DNA from: Chara braunii
Taxonomy: Eukaryota > Streptophyta > Charophyceae > Charales > Characeae
DNA length: 20,599 nt
Direction: 5' to 3'
Assembly (NCBI GenBank): GCA_003427395.1
Contig: BFEA01000141.1
Location: 2,640,500 to 2,661,098, forward strand
Shown: positions 1 to 8,653 of the stretch, piece by piece
Position numbering within the stretch: the stretch's first letter is position 1
How the letters are laid out: every line of letters begins with the position of its first letter
Translations under genes and position numbers: made by a program
Notes under the pieces: generated by a model
Databases searched by the model: none
What the model was told of the DNA's origin: nothing
The model's input: only the letters and a program-made list of their open reading frames with translations

Positions 1-16
1 TGTAGTTTGTTTTCTT

Positions 17-132
17 GTTTTGAGCCCTGTGGGACTTGATCCCCTGACCTGTAACTTGTATGTTTTGTTTGTTAGTTTTGAGACCTATTGGGCTTAACCC
101 CTAGATCTATCACTAGTAATCCCTATGTGGCA
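17..132. repeat. Two imperfect 58-bp direct repeats
   Basis: Two adjacent units, 17-74 and 75-132, both open with GTTTTGAG and continue with a similar cytosine-rich block (CCCCT or CCCCTA). They lie in the DNA flanking the first retrotransposon. No gene is visible in the first 138 bases. Only two copies are present, so this is a small tandem duplication of unknown meaning. Confidence 0.6.
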
Positions 133-134
133 GT

Positions 135-138
135 CTTA
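135..138. repeat. Left target-site duplication (CTTA) of the first retrotransposon
   Basis: CTTA sits directly outside the left LTR, which starts TG at 139. The same four bases follow the right LTR at 9736-9739. Ty3/Gypsy integrases usually duplicate 4-6 bp of target, so the pair marks both ends of one insertion. Confidence 0.7.
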
Positions 139-1228
139 TGTTATGAACTTGGTTGTCGGACGATTTTTACCGCCTGTCGCACACAGACAGTCTCATACAC
201 GCCCATACATGCATAAGAGAAGGGGAGAGGAGACAGAGTCCAAATTGTACACATATCAGAGTAGACAGCGAAAGTTCAACCATGCATAGATGGGGAAAAG
301 ACACCTTGGGTTTCTCACTCTCTGACAGACTCCCAACAACCAATCACACGAAGACACCTGCGAGGATAACAATTGGAATTCACACTGATGATGAACCAAC
401 TCGAACCAAATATCGTTACAGAGTTTGTTCCAGTATCTCGCCACTTTCAGAACCCCACACTCCACTCTCTACCCTACACCCAGTTAGTAGCGCAACACCG
501 AAATGGCCTCCCAGAGGCCAGCGCCAACCACCCAGATGAAGAACCGATCCTGCGATGAAGTCCTTAGTGCCGGTGAACAACTCTGACAAAGAAACAGGCA
601 GCTATGGCTGCTGCCACCCACGAATACTCAGTGAAGAGCCTCGACCCTGTCAGGCGCAGATACCCTCAGGGGTAGATGCGCTGAGGATGCCCAAGCTTTG
701 GCAACCTTCTCAAGGCCAACTATGGTTGTCGTCCACGGCGAGGGTCTCAGGATGCCGCTTGTAGACAATCGTCACCGCCAACTTGCTTGGCTTCTCCAAA
801 CGCTGCTTCGCGAGAATGAACAACCAAAAGTCCTGAATCCATTTTCCTAAACTAGTAATAGATCTCTACTAACCTAGCCTAGACCTAGACCAGACTGACT
901 GGACCGACCGGTACCGATTCAGTTTCGACCTCTAGGCCTCTCCCTACCCGGCTATAGGCTATAGGACCGTCTATCGGTATAGGCCCTTCGGGCCTGTCCG
1001 TCCTAGGGGTAGCCCGGGCCTGCTATACACAGTGGGGGTAGCTGTAGGAAATTTGAGTTTGTGTTGGGCCTATATTTCCCATATTTGCAGATATGTCCCT
1101 TGTGAATTTTCCGTACAAGTAGGTCTCTCGGTTAGCCCTCAGCCAAACAAAATTACGACTCTAACCTACTGCTGTTACTGTACAGCCTCGCAGTCAGTCT
1201 TCGCAGTCAAAATCAGCAAGTCATTGTA
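139..1228 (-). repeat. 3' LTR of element 1 (left copy)
   Basis: This stretch is nearly identical to 8654-9735 in the same orientation. On the plus strand it begins TGTTATGAAC and ends in CATTGTA, so the element-sense start has decayed from TG to TA, whereas the right copy keeps it. It contains short GC-rich palindromes such as GGCCCTTCGGGCC near 985. Open frames inside it on the plus strand are antisense to the element. No host gene is visible. Confidence 0.92.
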
Positions 1229-1245
1229 GGCTTACCCCCCCGGGG
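1229..1245 (-). other. Polypurine tract of element 1
   Basis: Directly inside the 3' LTR the minus strand reads a G-run followed by TAAG (plus strand CTTACCCCCCC). This is where plus-strand DNA priming is expected in LTR elements. The assignment is by position and base content. Confidence 0.6.
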
Positions 1246-1261
1246 AGTGAGGACCTCCGAG

Positions 1262-1811
1262 CTAGGGATGCAGACGAGGTGAGCGGCGGGGAAGGTGCCC
1301 CTTCTGAGCCGCTTCATACCGCAGAACAATTGACTTTGTTGTCTTGAGGAGTTCCCTTCTATAGAACCATCTGTTCTCAGTAGGAGGTTGGAAGGAGAAC
1401 CTCACAAGATACTGCCGATCGGAGCCTGTGCCCCATTCATCCTCAATGGAGTCCACGTCATATCCCTTGTCGGATCGGTGGTCCGAACTGAGGGGCCCGG
1501 TCTGGGAATGCATCAGTTGGGGTGAGTGGGAGCAGCTTGGATGCATGGAAGACCGGATAGGTCTGTAGATGCAGTGGAACATCAATAACGTACGACAGGC
1601 CAAATGGATCGACGTCCACTGTATCTAACACCTGCCACGGACCCAAGTAACGGGGCAACAACTTGGGAGAGATATCCTCCTCCCTCGACAACTCAGAACT
1701 GGCTACCCAAACATGGCCACCAGTGCGGATGGGGAAAGGCCGCCTATGGCGATTAGCTTGTTCAATCATTGCCTTTTGGGCTTTGAACAAGTTCGCCCGT
1801 GCTCTTTCCAC
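1262..1811 (-). pseudogene. Integrase C-terminal part with GPY/F-like module and chromodomain-like tail
   Basis: Two overlapping minus-strand frames carry this segment. The first (1811-1458) starts in the integrase tail and contains KLLPRYLGPWQVLDTV and later YPVFHASKLLP, which match the GPY/F module that follows the catalytic core in Ty3/Gypsy integrases. It ends in a stop at 1458-1460. The second frame, one base off, carries YDVDSIEDEWGTGSDRQYLV followed by aromatic residues and ELLKTTKSIVLRYEA, which resembles a chromodomain (beta strands then a C-terminal helix). In chromoviruses this domain guides integration to marked chromatin. The reading frame shift near 1460-1500 separates the two parts, so the protein is broken as it stands. 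Confidence 0.8.
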
Positions 1812-1852
1812 ATCTATGCGATAGCGTCTGGCAAACTCTGCGGTGTCTGGTG

Positions 1853-2580
1853 TCAGGTCAGACTTAGCCTTATTGATGATATCATCGAGAGGCTATTGTG
1901 GTTCACGTCCCAGTGCAACCGGTATGGACTGAACCCAGTCGAGGAATGGACAGACATGTTATAAACAAGTTGTGCTCGAGCCAAGTGGAGATCCCAGTCC
2001 TGTTGATCTGGAGAGATGATAGGACGCAGCAATTGGAATAAGACTCGGTTCATCACTTCAGCCTGACCATTGGCTTCAGGATGATGAGCAAAAGTCATGT
2101 CCAATCGTGAGTGCAAGTAGTCCTTGCAGTAGGACTGCCACTCATTGCTGCAAAATCGGGGGTCTCTATCACTGACTATAGAAGTGGGCGGTCCATGGTG
2201 AGTGACCCACCTCTCTGAGAAGGCTGCTCTCACAGCCGGGACCCTAGCTACCTCTGGCAAGGGGATGAACTCTACGTATTTGGAGAACGTGTCCACGCAG
2301 ACCATAACCTGACACATGCCACGAGGGGTGGTCTTGCCCAAATCTGTGAAATCAATTGACACAAATTCAGCAGGGCCATCAGGTATGGGTAATGGTTTGA
2401 GTAGTCCCTGAGGAGGTCTACGCCGGACTTTATTCCTCTAGCAAACCTCACAGGTTTCCACATATCACAGCATATCACTCTGCATCTCCTTCTAGAAGAA
2501 GCGCTGCGACAGGGCTGCATAGGACTTTAAGAACCCAAAATGTTCACGTGCTTCATGACACTCTGACATCAGCAGTGTCC
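1853..2580 (-). pseudogene. Integrase zinc-binding region and DDE catalytic core, with stops
   Basis: One minus-strand frame spans the segment but is closed by three stops at 2492-2494 (TAG), 2465-2467 (TGA) and 2438-2440 (TAG). Before the stops a CHEAREHFG stretch, and later CEVC, supply the His pair and Cys pair of the HHCC zinc-binding domain. The core then shows SIDFTDL (first Asp), VCVDTFSKYVEFIPL, SDRDPRF (second Asp) and ANGQAEVMNRVL (the Glu), i.e. an rve-type DDE retroviral integrase. It joins cDNA to host DNA. Another frameshift near 1895-1905 separates it from the C-terminal part. Upstream, the RNase H frame ends at 2569 in a different frame. Not functional as seen. Confidence 0.88.
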
Positions 2581-2988
2581 CAAGTCGATGATCCTGGGGG
2601 GAATGCACAAGCGTTCCTCACCTCTACTGTAGGTATACAGCAAGTCTGAACTCGGGGCATAGCCGGGTTTAGAATTGGGATCCGCTTGCAAATTCCTGAC
2701 TATGGGTCCATAAGTCGGGTCCTGAGGGAGAAGACGAGCAATGGTCTGACGGGTCTCCTCTCCGAAGGAGTGAGTAGAGGAGATCAGTGCAAAAGAGTCA
2801 GGCCTACGAGAGAGGGCATCTGCTACCTTATTGTAGCAGCCCTTCTTGTGCTTCAGTTCAAAGTCAAACATGTCGATGAACTGAATGTAACGTGCCAACT
2901 TGTCATTTAACTCTCCCTGGGACTTCATCCACTGTAAAGTGGAGTGATCAAAGAAGATCTTGAAGTGTCTTCCCAGGAGAAAGTGTTT
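2569..2988 (-). pseudogene. C-terminal half of RNase H and linker to integrase
   Basis: This segment continues the reverse transcriptase frame after a single TGA at 2989-2991. It contains DHSTLQWMKSQ (an Asp of the RNase H active site), LARYIQFIDMFDFELKHKKG and NKVADALSRRPD, the latter being the hallmark end of Ty3/Gypsy RNase H. The tail beyond ADALSRRPD links to integrase. RNase H removes the RNA strand of the RNA-DNA hybrid during replication. The stop before it replaces a position that is normally Trp in this family (ALKHW), so the defect looks like one G-to-A change. Confidence 0.85.
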
Positions 2989-3930
2989 TCAATGTTTCAA
3001 GGCACAGATAAGAGCATATAGCTCTTTCTCGTAGGTATAGCTCTGAAGCTTCTGTGTTTTGATCTTCTTACTCATGAACTCTAAATGTCGTAGACCATTC
3101 CTATCATCCCGCTCAAGAACTGCTCCAATGCCATACTGACCGGCGTCAGTGGTTAGGATGAATGGCAAAGTGGGGTCAGGCAACTTCAGCACTGGTGCAC
3201 GAGTAAAGGCCTTCTTGAGTCGTGTGAAGGCCAACTGATAGGGAAGGGACCAAAGAAAAGGAGTGTCTTTCTTTGTTAGGTTGGTCAGGGGTGCAGCCAC
3301 TGTAGAAAAGTTCCTGACAAACTTTCTGTAGTATGAGGCTAAGCCCATGAAGGACCTGACATCCCTCACTATCTGTGGCTGTGGCCACTCCTGAATAGCA
3401 GCTACTTTGGCTGCTTCAGGAGCCAGGCCATCCCCAAAGATTACGTGACCCGGATAGATGATAGAGGGAACTCCAAAGGAGGACTTCTGTCTGTTAATCT
3501 TATACTGGCTGTCACGTAACGAATGAAGGACTAGAGCCAAGTGCTCCGCATGTTCCCTGGCAGTCCGACTGAATACCAGGATGTCATCTAGGTAGACAAC
3601 CATGAACTTGTCCAGGTAAGGCCTGAAGATGCGGTGCATCTCAGTCTGGAAGGTACCTGGGGGATTGCACAGTCCAAATGGCATGACCAGAAACTCGTAA
3701 GTCCCATATCTGGTCTTGAATGCTGTCTTGTAGACATCCTCCTCTGCCATCTCAATTTGGTGGTAACCAGATTTGAGGTCGACTTTGTTGAACATTGTGC
3801 AGCCCTGCACCATACCCAGAAGGTCATCGATCCTAGGAAGAGGCTCTGTACTTTTCCTAGTGATCTTACTGAGACCTCTGTAGTCGATGCACATTCTGAA
3901 TTCTCCATTCCCTTTCGGGACGAAGAGCAC
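2989..3930 (-). pseudogene. Reverse transcriptase palm/fingers and N-terminal RNase H
   Basis: An open frame of 313 residues. Recognisable Ty3/Gypsy RT blocks in order are FRMCIDYRGL (11-20), the first catalytic Asp in VDLKSGYHQI (50-59), EFLVMPFGL (79-87), the YLDD box (113-116) with the other two catalytic Asp residues, and the thumb region with RSFMGLASYYRKF (192-204). RNase H begins near residue 255 with TTDAGQYGIGAVLE (Asp 262) and includes the TYEKELYAL block (299-307). The enzyme copies element RNA to DNA in virus-like particles. All RT catalytic residues are present, but the frame is detached from its N-terminus by a one-base shift near 3945 and from the rest of RNase H by a stop at 2989. 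Confidence 0.93.
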
Positions 3931-4150
3931 TGGTGCGCAAATTCATATGTGCTCGGCCGTATCCAGCCTCTGCTGGTCAGGGTCTCTAGCTGTCTTCTGA
4001 GCTCCTCAAGCTCAGCAGGGGACATCCTGTAGTTGCGGCCCTTTGGAGGGACCGCTTCAGGTAGTAGCTCAATGTGATGCTTGGTTGGCCAGTTGGGTAA
4101 TTCAAAGGGCTCCTGCATCAGATCAGCATACTGATCCACAACCTGTTGTA
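3930..4150 (-). pseudogene. N-terminal edge of reverse transcriptase
   Basis: The open frame 4139-3588 is meaningful only in its first 65 or so codons: YADLMQEP, LPNWPTKHHIELLPEAV, RNYRMSPAELEELRRQL and GWIRPSTYEF. These match the conserved entry to Ty3/Gypsy RT (the His-Ile-Glu/Asp-Leu stretch, YRMSPAELEEL, and the IRPS block). Past about 3945 this frame is an out-of-frame shadow, because RT proper continues in a neighbouring frame. A single-base indel at the IRPS-to-PVLFVP junction explains the split. Upstream it is also out of frame with the protease segment. Confidence 0.85.
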
Positions 4151-4891
4151 TCTCAGGAGGACAGGAAACAGTTGGAGCGTCTGTTTGCTTAACCAGAGCA
4201 AACGCTCATGATCATACTGGCGCGAGAGAGAATAGAACTCCCTTAGTCGCAGACAATAGCAACTAGTTTTAGGGTGGTGTTCAACAACAATTCTGCAAGT
4301 CTGATACACCCACTGTCCATTGGGGAGCTCAACCTTAGGGATCTGCCAGTCGATCCTAGGGTTGACTGCCCTTAGCCACTGCATCGAGAACACCAGATCA
4401 AAGGGTAAGTCAGGGAATATGTAGAAGTTCATACTATGCTTGACTTCTCCAACATTGTCGGAGGTAACAGGGATACCCCTGACCTTCTCCCTGATAGTGA
4501 GAACAGTGGAGTCACCTATTCTGACCAGCAGCGGTTGCTGCAGCTGCTGAACTTTCATGCCCAGATGCAATTTCTTGACAGCACTAGGAGACATGAAGTT
4601 CCTGGTGGCTCCACAATCCAACAGCCCCTTGATGTTGATGTTGTTGATGAGGGGCCGAAGTAGGATGAGATCGGACTTGCTTTTCTTTTGTTCCTTCAGA
4701 TGAAGGAAGAAAGCAGCAAGTGACTGAAGCTCATTCTCCTCCGCGTCCTGATCCCGGTCAGGATCCTTATAGCAGAAGGATGCTGCCCGTGCAGTCCCCA
4801 AACTCTCACATACTGTCTCAACTGAAGCAGCTGCAGATTCACCTACCTCAGCAGATGAAGGTGCAGCACTGGGGGGAACTGCAGTCCCCAA
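4118..4891 (-). pseudogene. Retropepsin-like aspartic protease region of pol
   Basis: The 257-codon frame begins with a low-complexity Ala/Ser/Glu linker, then LLDCGATRNFMS (active-site DCGAT at residues 92-96) and, about 85 residues later, SMQWLRAVNPRIDWQ, the usual end of plant Ty3/Gypsy proteases. The enzyme would cleave the Gag-Pol polyprotein and works as a dimer. The active-site triad is Asp-Cys-Gly where Asp-Ser-Gly or Asp-Thr-Gly is usual. The last 60 codons run past the domain into a frame that is not continued by RT, so a frameshift lies around 4140-4200. The ATG at 4889-4891 is internal to what was once a polyprotein. Confidence 0.82.
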
Positions 4892-5088
4892 GGTCTGCTT
4901 CAGTTTTTGACTGACCTGGGCCTGGCATGTAAGGGCAGTCCTTTAGAAAGTGCTGGCCCTCACACCTCTGGCAGACCCCTCTCTCCTTTCTTCTTCTCCA
5001 CACACCCTCCAGGATCTTGAGGTCATGCCAGGGGAGAGTGGAGGGATTGAGTGGGTCAGCTGGCATTCGGACGTCTCTTGGCAGCAGC
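4849..5088 (-). pseudogene. Gag C-terminal zinc knuckle segment
   Basis: This minus-strand frame contains a basic run (RRRKERG) followed by VCQRCEGQHFLKDCPYM. The spacing is C-X2-C-X3-H-X4-C, one residue shorter than the standard C-X2-C-X4-H-X4-C nucleocapsid knuckle that binds element RNA. It should be the natural continuation of gag, but the gag frame stops at 5690 and an inverted duplication (5088-5459) lies in between. The open frame extends to 5135 only because it runs into the antisense of that duplication. It ends at 4848 out of frame with the protease. Confidence 0.78.
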
Positions 5089-5459
5089 GCAGGGCATAAG
5101 GATTGGAGATCCTTTGGTCGTGCAGCCCTGGACATGGAGGCAAAACTTCATGTCTAGGCCCCCTCCTCTGACAAGAGGAAAGGAGCTTTCCCTCGTGGTG
5201 GTGGCAAGGGAAAAGCGGCCTTTGCACATGCAGGGTCTGCATCAGCCTCTGATTCAGATTCCCAACCTGATACACCATCAACCGGGACTGCACCAGCTGC
5301 TGATGCTGATATTGCAGCGGCCCAGACTCAGGCTGTTTTGGGAGTTCTGCAGCAACAGAAGAAATTTTCCCTCACCACAGCCTCAGTCAATCCCAAGGGG
5401 AAGGATAAGGGGCGTCGTCCTTCTACCTCTGCCCAGCGCCCAAATCTGCCAAGGAGAAA
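5088..5459 (+). repeat. Inverted copy of the gag 3' end (left arm)
   Basis: The plus strand here matches the minus strand of 5699-6068 almost base for base over about 370 bp. Its plus-strand translation gives the same gag tail (GHKDWRSFGRAALDMEAKLH, then the DKRKGAFPRGG and QPDTPS blocks), with a few substitutions and one TAG after KLHV. It therefore runs opposite to the rest of the element. The left edge is sharp: at 5088 the sequence switches to the zinc-knuckle segment on the minus strand. Confidence 0.93.
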
Positions 5460-5698
5460 AAACAGCAAGCCAAAAGTGGTGAAAATTGTGAAAATCGACA
5501 AATTGAAATGTTGGTAAAATTTCATGAAAGTGCACTTTTGGCTTGCCGTTTTATATGTTTTTTATTTTATTTTTTCGGTTTTTGTTTTACAATATGTTAG
5601 TGAGAAGTGCACTCTACAGATTGGTGTAAAGTATGGTTAAAATGACACTTTAGTTTTCTTATAAATGAGGGTGAAAATTGGGGGGTCGGTTAACCTTC
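5460..5698. other. AT-rich spacer between the gag inverted repeats
   Basis: About 239 bp, rich in T and A runs, with no recognisable protein on the minus strand. It holds its own nested inverted repeat: GCAAGCCAAAAGTG near 5463-5476 pairs with CACTTTTGGCTTGC at 5532-5545. In an RNA transcript it would form the loop of the 370-bp hairpin, carrying a smaller stem inside. Its origin is unclear; it may include gag sequence lost from the sense copy or a small insertion. Confidence 0.7.
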
Positions 5699-7108
5699 TC
5701 TCCTTGGCAGATTTGGGCGCTGGGCAGAGGTAGAAGGACGACGTCCCTTATCCTTCCCCTTGGAATTGACTGAGGCTGTGGTGAGGGAGAATTTATTTTG
5801 CTGCTGCAGAATTCCCAAAACAGCTCGAGTCTGGGCCGCTGCAATATCAGCATCAACAGCTGGTGCAGTCCCGGCTGATGGTGTATCAGGCTGGGAATCT
5901 GAATCAGAGGCCGATGCAGACCCTGCATGTGCAAAGGCCACTTTTCCCTTTCTACCACCACGAGGGAAAGCTCCTTTCCTCTTGTCAGAGGAGGGGGCCT
6001 GGACATGAAGTTTTGCCTCCATGTCCAGGGCTGCACGGCCAAAGGATCTCCAATCCTTATGCCCTGCGTTGTACAAAGCAACAGAAAACTTCTCAAGCGC
6101 TGCCCTGCAAAAGCTGGTTAGTAAGTCATCTGCAGACATCACCAACCCAGGGGTGGAAGTTAGCTGCTCGAACTCTGCAAACAACGATTGCAGGGAGCCG
6201 CTATAATGCTGTTGTCCCAGGCGAGCAATCCTGTCAGCAGCTTTGCGGGCCCGCTCCTTGTCTGCAAAGCGTTCTTCCAGGGCCTGCAGAAGGTTGTCCA
6301 CCCCCAATCCCAACGCCCAATCCTCCATTGATTTCTGCAGACCGCTGGAGGTAGAGGCAGCCCACTTTTGAGCAGGCCCCTCCAGCAGTCCCAGAACCCT
6401 AGCCACTTTTGTCTGTTTTGGGCATATGAAGCCCCTCAAGTAAGCCCTGGTCCCTGCAGCCCAGTCCCCAACATCAGTCTTGGGGTCATCCCCTCTGAAC
6501 TTGTTGGGGGCAGGGATCTTGGGACCTCTCTGATCCCCTGCAACAACAGCTGCAAAAGTGGGTTTGGTTGTGGCCTTTTGAGAAGGAGGTGGTGAGGGGG
6601 AAGAATGACGTGAACTGGGAGTCGAGGATGGAGAGGAAGGAGGAGGTCTGGGTTTGAGTACAGGGGACTGAGGAACGATCAGCTTGGCTGCTGTCAGCTG
6701 AGCAGTTGCATCTAGTATCCTTGACTGCTGAGCTGCCAGATCGTCAACCCGACGCTCTAAACGGTCCAGGCGATCATCCCAGTTAGGGAAATAAGAACTA
6801 GTGGCTTTGTGTTCCAGAATGGCCCACTCCGCCAGGTTCTTATTCACCTGGGAACAACGATCATCTGTCAGGACCTTGGTTCGCTGCTCCCTGCGAGAAG
6901 TATCTATTGCAGCCTCTAGCTCAGCCGCCTCCTGTCTCTCAAGCTCTGCTCGCAGCGCCTGCTGCTGCTGCAGCCTATCGTGCAATTCCTTCTTTTTCTG
7001 CTCAGTAGCAGTCACAGGTGCAGTAGGGGTGGAGGTCGAAGGTTGTTGACCTTCTACCTTCATCACTACTTCCACCTGTGGCTGCTGCTGAGCCTCCCCG
7101 TTCGCCAT
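5690..7108 (-). CDS. gag: Gag polyprotein of element 1, C-terminally truncated
   Basis: An uninterrupted 472-codon frame starting ATG at 7106-7108, just after the leader. Residues about 35-80 form a Gln/Glu/Arg-rich coiled coil (ELHDRLQQQQALRAELERQE), followed by a second heptad-like stretch around 100-140 and a Pro/Ser linker (150-180). The capsid-like retrotransposon gag domain spans about 200-365 (KIPAPNKFRGDDPKTDVGDW, then LLEGPAQKWA, LLQALEERFADKERARKAA and SFCRAALEKFSVALY). A basic tail (KRKGAFPRGGRKGK) follows. Gag would build the virus-like particle. The zinc knuckle expected at the end is missing: the frame ends PRREG-stop exactly where the inverted duplication begins, and the knuckle lies beyond it at 4849-5088. 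Element 2 has a homologous gag at 12754-13788. Confidence 0.92.
   Translation of the reverse strand: MANGEAQQQPQVEVVMKVEGQQPSTSTPTAPVTATEQKKKELHDRLQQQQALRAELERQEAAELEAAIDTSRREQRTKVLTDDRCSQVNKNLAEWAILEHKATSSYFPNWDDRLDRLERRVDDLAAQQSRILDATAQLTAAKLIVPQSPVLKPRPPPSSPSSTPSSRHSSPSPPPSQKATTKPTFAAVVAGDQRGPKIPAPNKFRGDDPKTDVGDWAAGTRAYLRGFICPKQTKVARVLGLLEGPAQKWAASTSSGLQKSMEDWALGLGVDNLLQALEERFADKERARKAADRIARLGQQHYSGSLQSLFAEFEQLTSTPGLVMSADDLLTSFCRAALEKFSVALYNAGHKDWRSFGRAALDMEAKLHVQAPSSDKRKGAFPRGGRKGKVAFAHAGSASASDSDSQPDTPSAGTAPAVDADIAAAQTRAVLGILQQQNKFSLTTASVNSKGKDKGRRPSTSAQRPNLPRREG
5699..6068 (-). repeat. Sense copy of the gag 3' end (right arm of the inverted repeat)
   Basis: This is the authentic gag C-terminal coding stretch in element orientation. 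Together with 5088-5459 it makes a near-perfect 370-bp inverted repeat. Homology starts exactly at TCTCCTTGG (5699) and ends at GCCCTGCG (6061-6068). Confidence 0.93.
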
Positions 7109-8639
7109 TTTCCTTCTTCAGAAAATGAAATAATAGACAGACAGCAGAGAGTATGCAGCGTTATACAGATTCCTACAGACACTCAGAAATTGCTGCTATC
7201 TCATACACAGAAGTCAGGTGGGTGAACAGGCAACAAGTGATTTGGGTTGGAACAGTTTCTCTAGGTCAGACGTCAGACAGACAGTTGGTCGAGTAAAATC
7301 AATCACATGATTTCCTTTTACTGACCCTGCACCACACTGGAGTTAGTATACACCACTTCAGTAGTTCCAGAGATACCCTAGATTTCCAAAGCCCACTAGA
7401 AAACAAGAGTAGTAAGTGAGAATGAAAGACAATGGCAAGTACAGACAAGAATGATCAAACCAACAGAGCGATTCAGTCAGGGACCCTAAATTCTAGTCCA
7501 GACTCCCATTTCGGCCTTGGTGACTCTGGCAATCATACCCTAGGGTATGGTGAAGTATAGTATTCACTATATCTAGTGAAATACTAGATATCCAATTAAG
7601 CGCTTCTGCACTACTGACAATTTTTGAATTGCGATTGACTGACAACTGACAGAATTGAATTCTGACGGACAAAATTGAAGTTGTGACTGACACTAGTTAG
7701 GACAGGCTATAATTAGATTCGGCACAAAACTACAATTCACGGTATCTCTACTATTCCAGTACAGAATTCACAGTCTAAGCATCCAAAATCAAGCGCAATA
7801 CCGTCAGCCAGTCACAGAACAACTTTGGATGGAAACCAGTCAACAGAGGGTAAGAAACGAGGAGGAGGAGGTAGGAGAGTGATGGCTATGGCTGTCCTGC
7901 AGTCTGCGATTTTCAATTCCAGTCACTTACAGACAGATAGACCATCAATACTAATTAATCTCACCCTATCTGAATCGCTATACAGGGATGTGCATGGAAC
8001 AGACTCACTTTCCGAGTTTCTTGCAGAGCTTTGTGAAGATCTGGCTATGGCAGACTGAAACCCTCATCTCTCTAGTTTCTTCCAAAAATCCCCCCTCTGT
8101 CTTCCACGCACAGAATCTCTTCAAACTTGTTGATCTTCTTCAGGATCCTGATGCACTACAACCCCTCTAGTCAGATACACCGGATTTGACCCTGTGGCGC
8201 CCAGAGTGCCAACAAGAAATTATCTCGCCACAGGACCCCACAGCCGCTGATGCTATAAATAGCCTCAGATGAGGTTAATTTCACCTGCGATTGACACAGA
8301 CTGTCAATCTCCATCAGCGCTGCTCAGGGATGAAGCAACTCAAAGGATTTCGAAGTCCTCAAGGGCAATTCGCCACTCTGAGGCAATTCGCAATACTGCC
8401 CTCAGGGTTGGCTATGGCGAATTAGCCCTGTTCTCACCACTTCCTTGCAAGCGCCCTGACAGGCTCAGTGCGCTTGTTCAGTACAACCACTGAACTCCTG
8501 AATTCACCGCTTGAAATCTTCTTCCCTGCTGTCTCAGTACTGGAGAAGATGAATCGCCATGAAGCTTCTCGCCGGTAGTTCGCCAGATGAAGAAGATGCC
8601 TCAGTTGCACTCAACCCTCAGTGTGCCAATTCCAATCCC
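7109..8639 (-). other. Long untranslated leader of element 1
   Basis: A stretch of 1.5 kb between primer-binding site and gag with no convincing ORF. Parts are recognisably shared with the leader of element 2, for example TTGAAAATCGCA followed by a GCCATAG and CTCTCCTACC block, and GGCTATTT plus GTGGCGAGATA motifs. This shows that the long leader is a family trait. A plus-strand TATAAATA at 8254-8261 is antisense to the element and has no ORF to serve. Confidence 0.75.
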
Positions 8640-8651
8640 GCTTTAATACCA
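8640..8651 (-). other. Primer-binding site of element 1 (initiator tRNA-Met type)
   Basis: The minus strand reads TGGTATTAAAGC, two bases inside the 5' LTR. The plant-element site complementary to initiator tRNA-Met is TGGTATCAGAGC, so ten of twelve bases agree. This fixes the orientation and the inner border of the 5' LTR. Confidence 0.85.
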
Positions 8652-8653
8652 AC

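Noticed and set aside
153-764. Plus-strand ORFs inside the left LTR
   Set aside because: They lie within a repeat, are antisense to the element, and differ by indels from the matching frames in the other LTR.
3588-3930. Second half of the 183-codon minus-strand frame
   Set aside because: Past about 3945 it is a shadow of reverse transcriptase in another frame.
5051-5482. 143-codon plus-strand ORF
   Set aside because: It is an out-of-frame reading of the inverted gag copy; the gag-like frame there is a different one.
8254-8261. TATAAATA on the plus strand
   Set aside because: It lies in the retrotransposon leader, antisense to the element, with no gene downstream on that strand.
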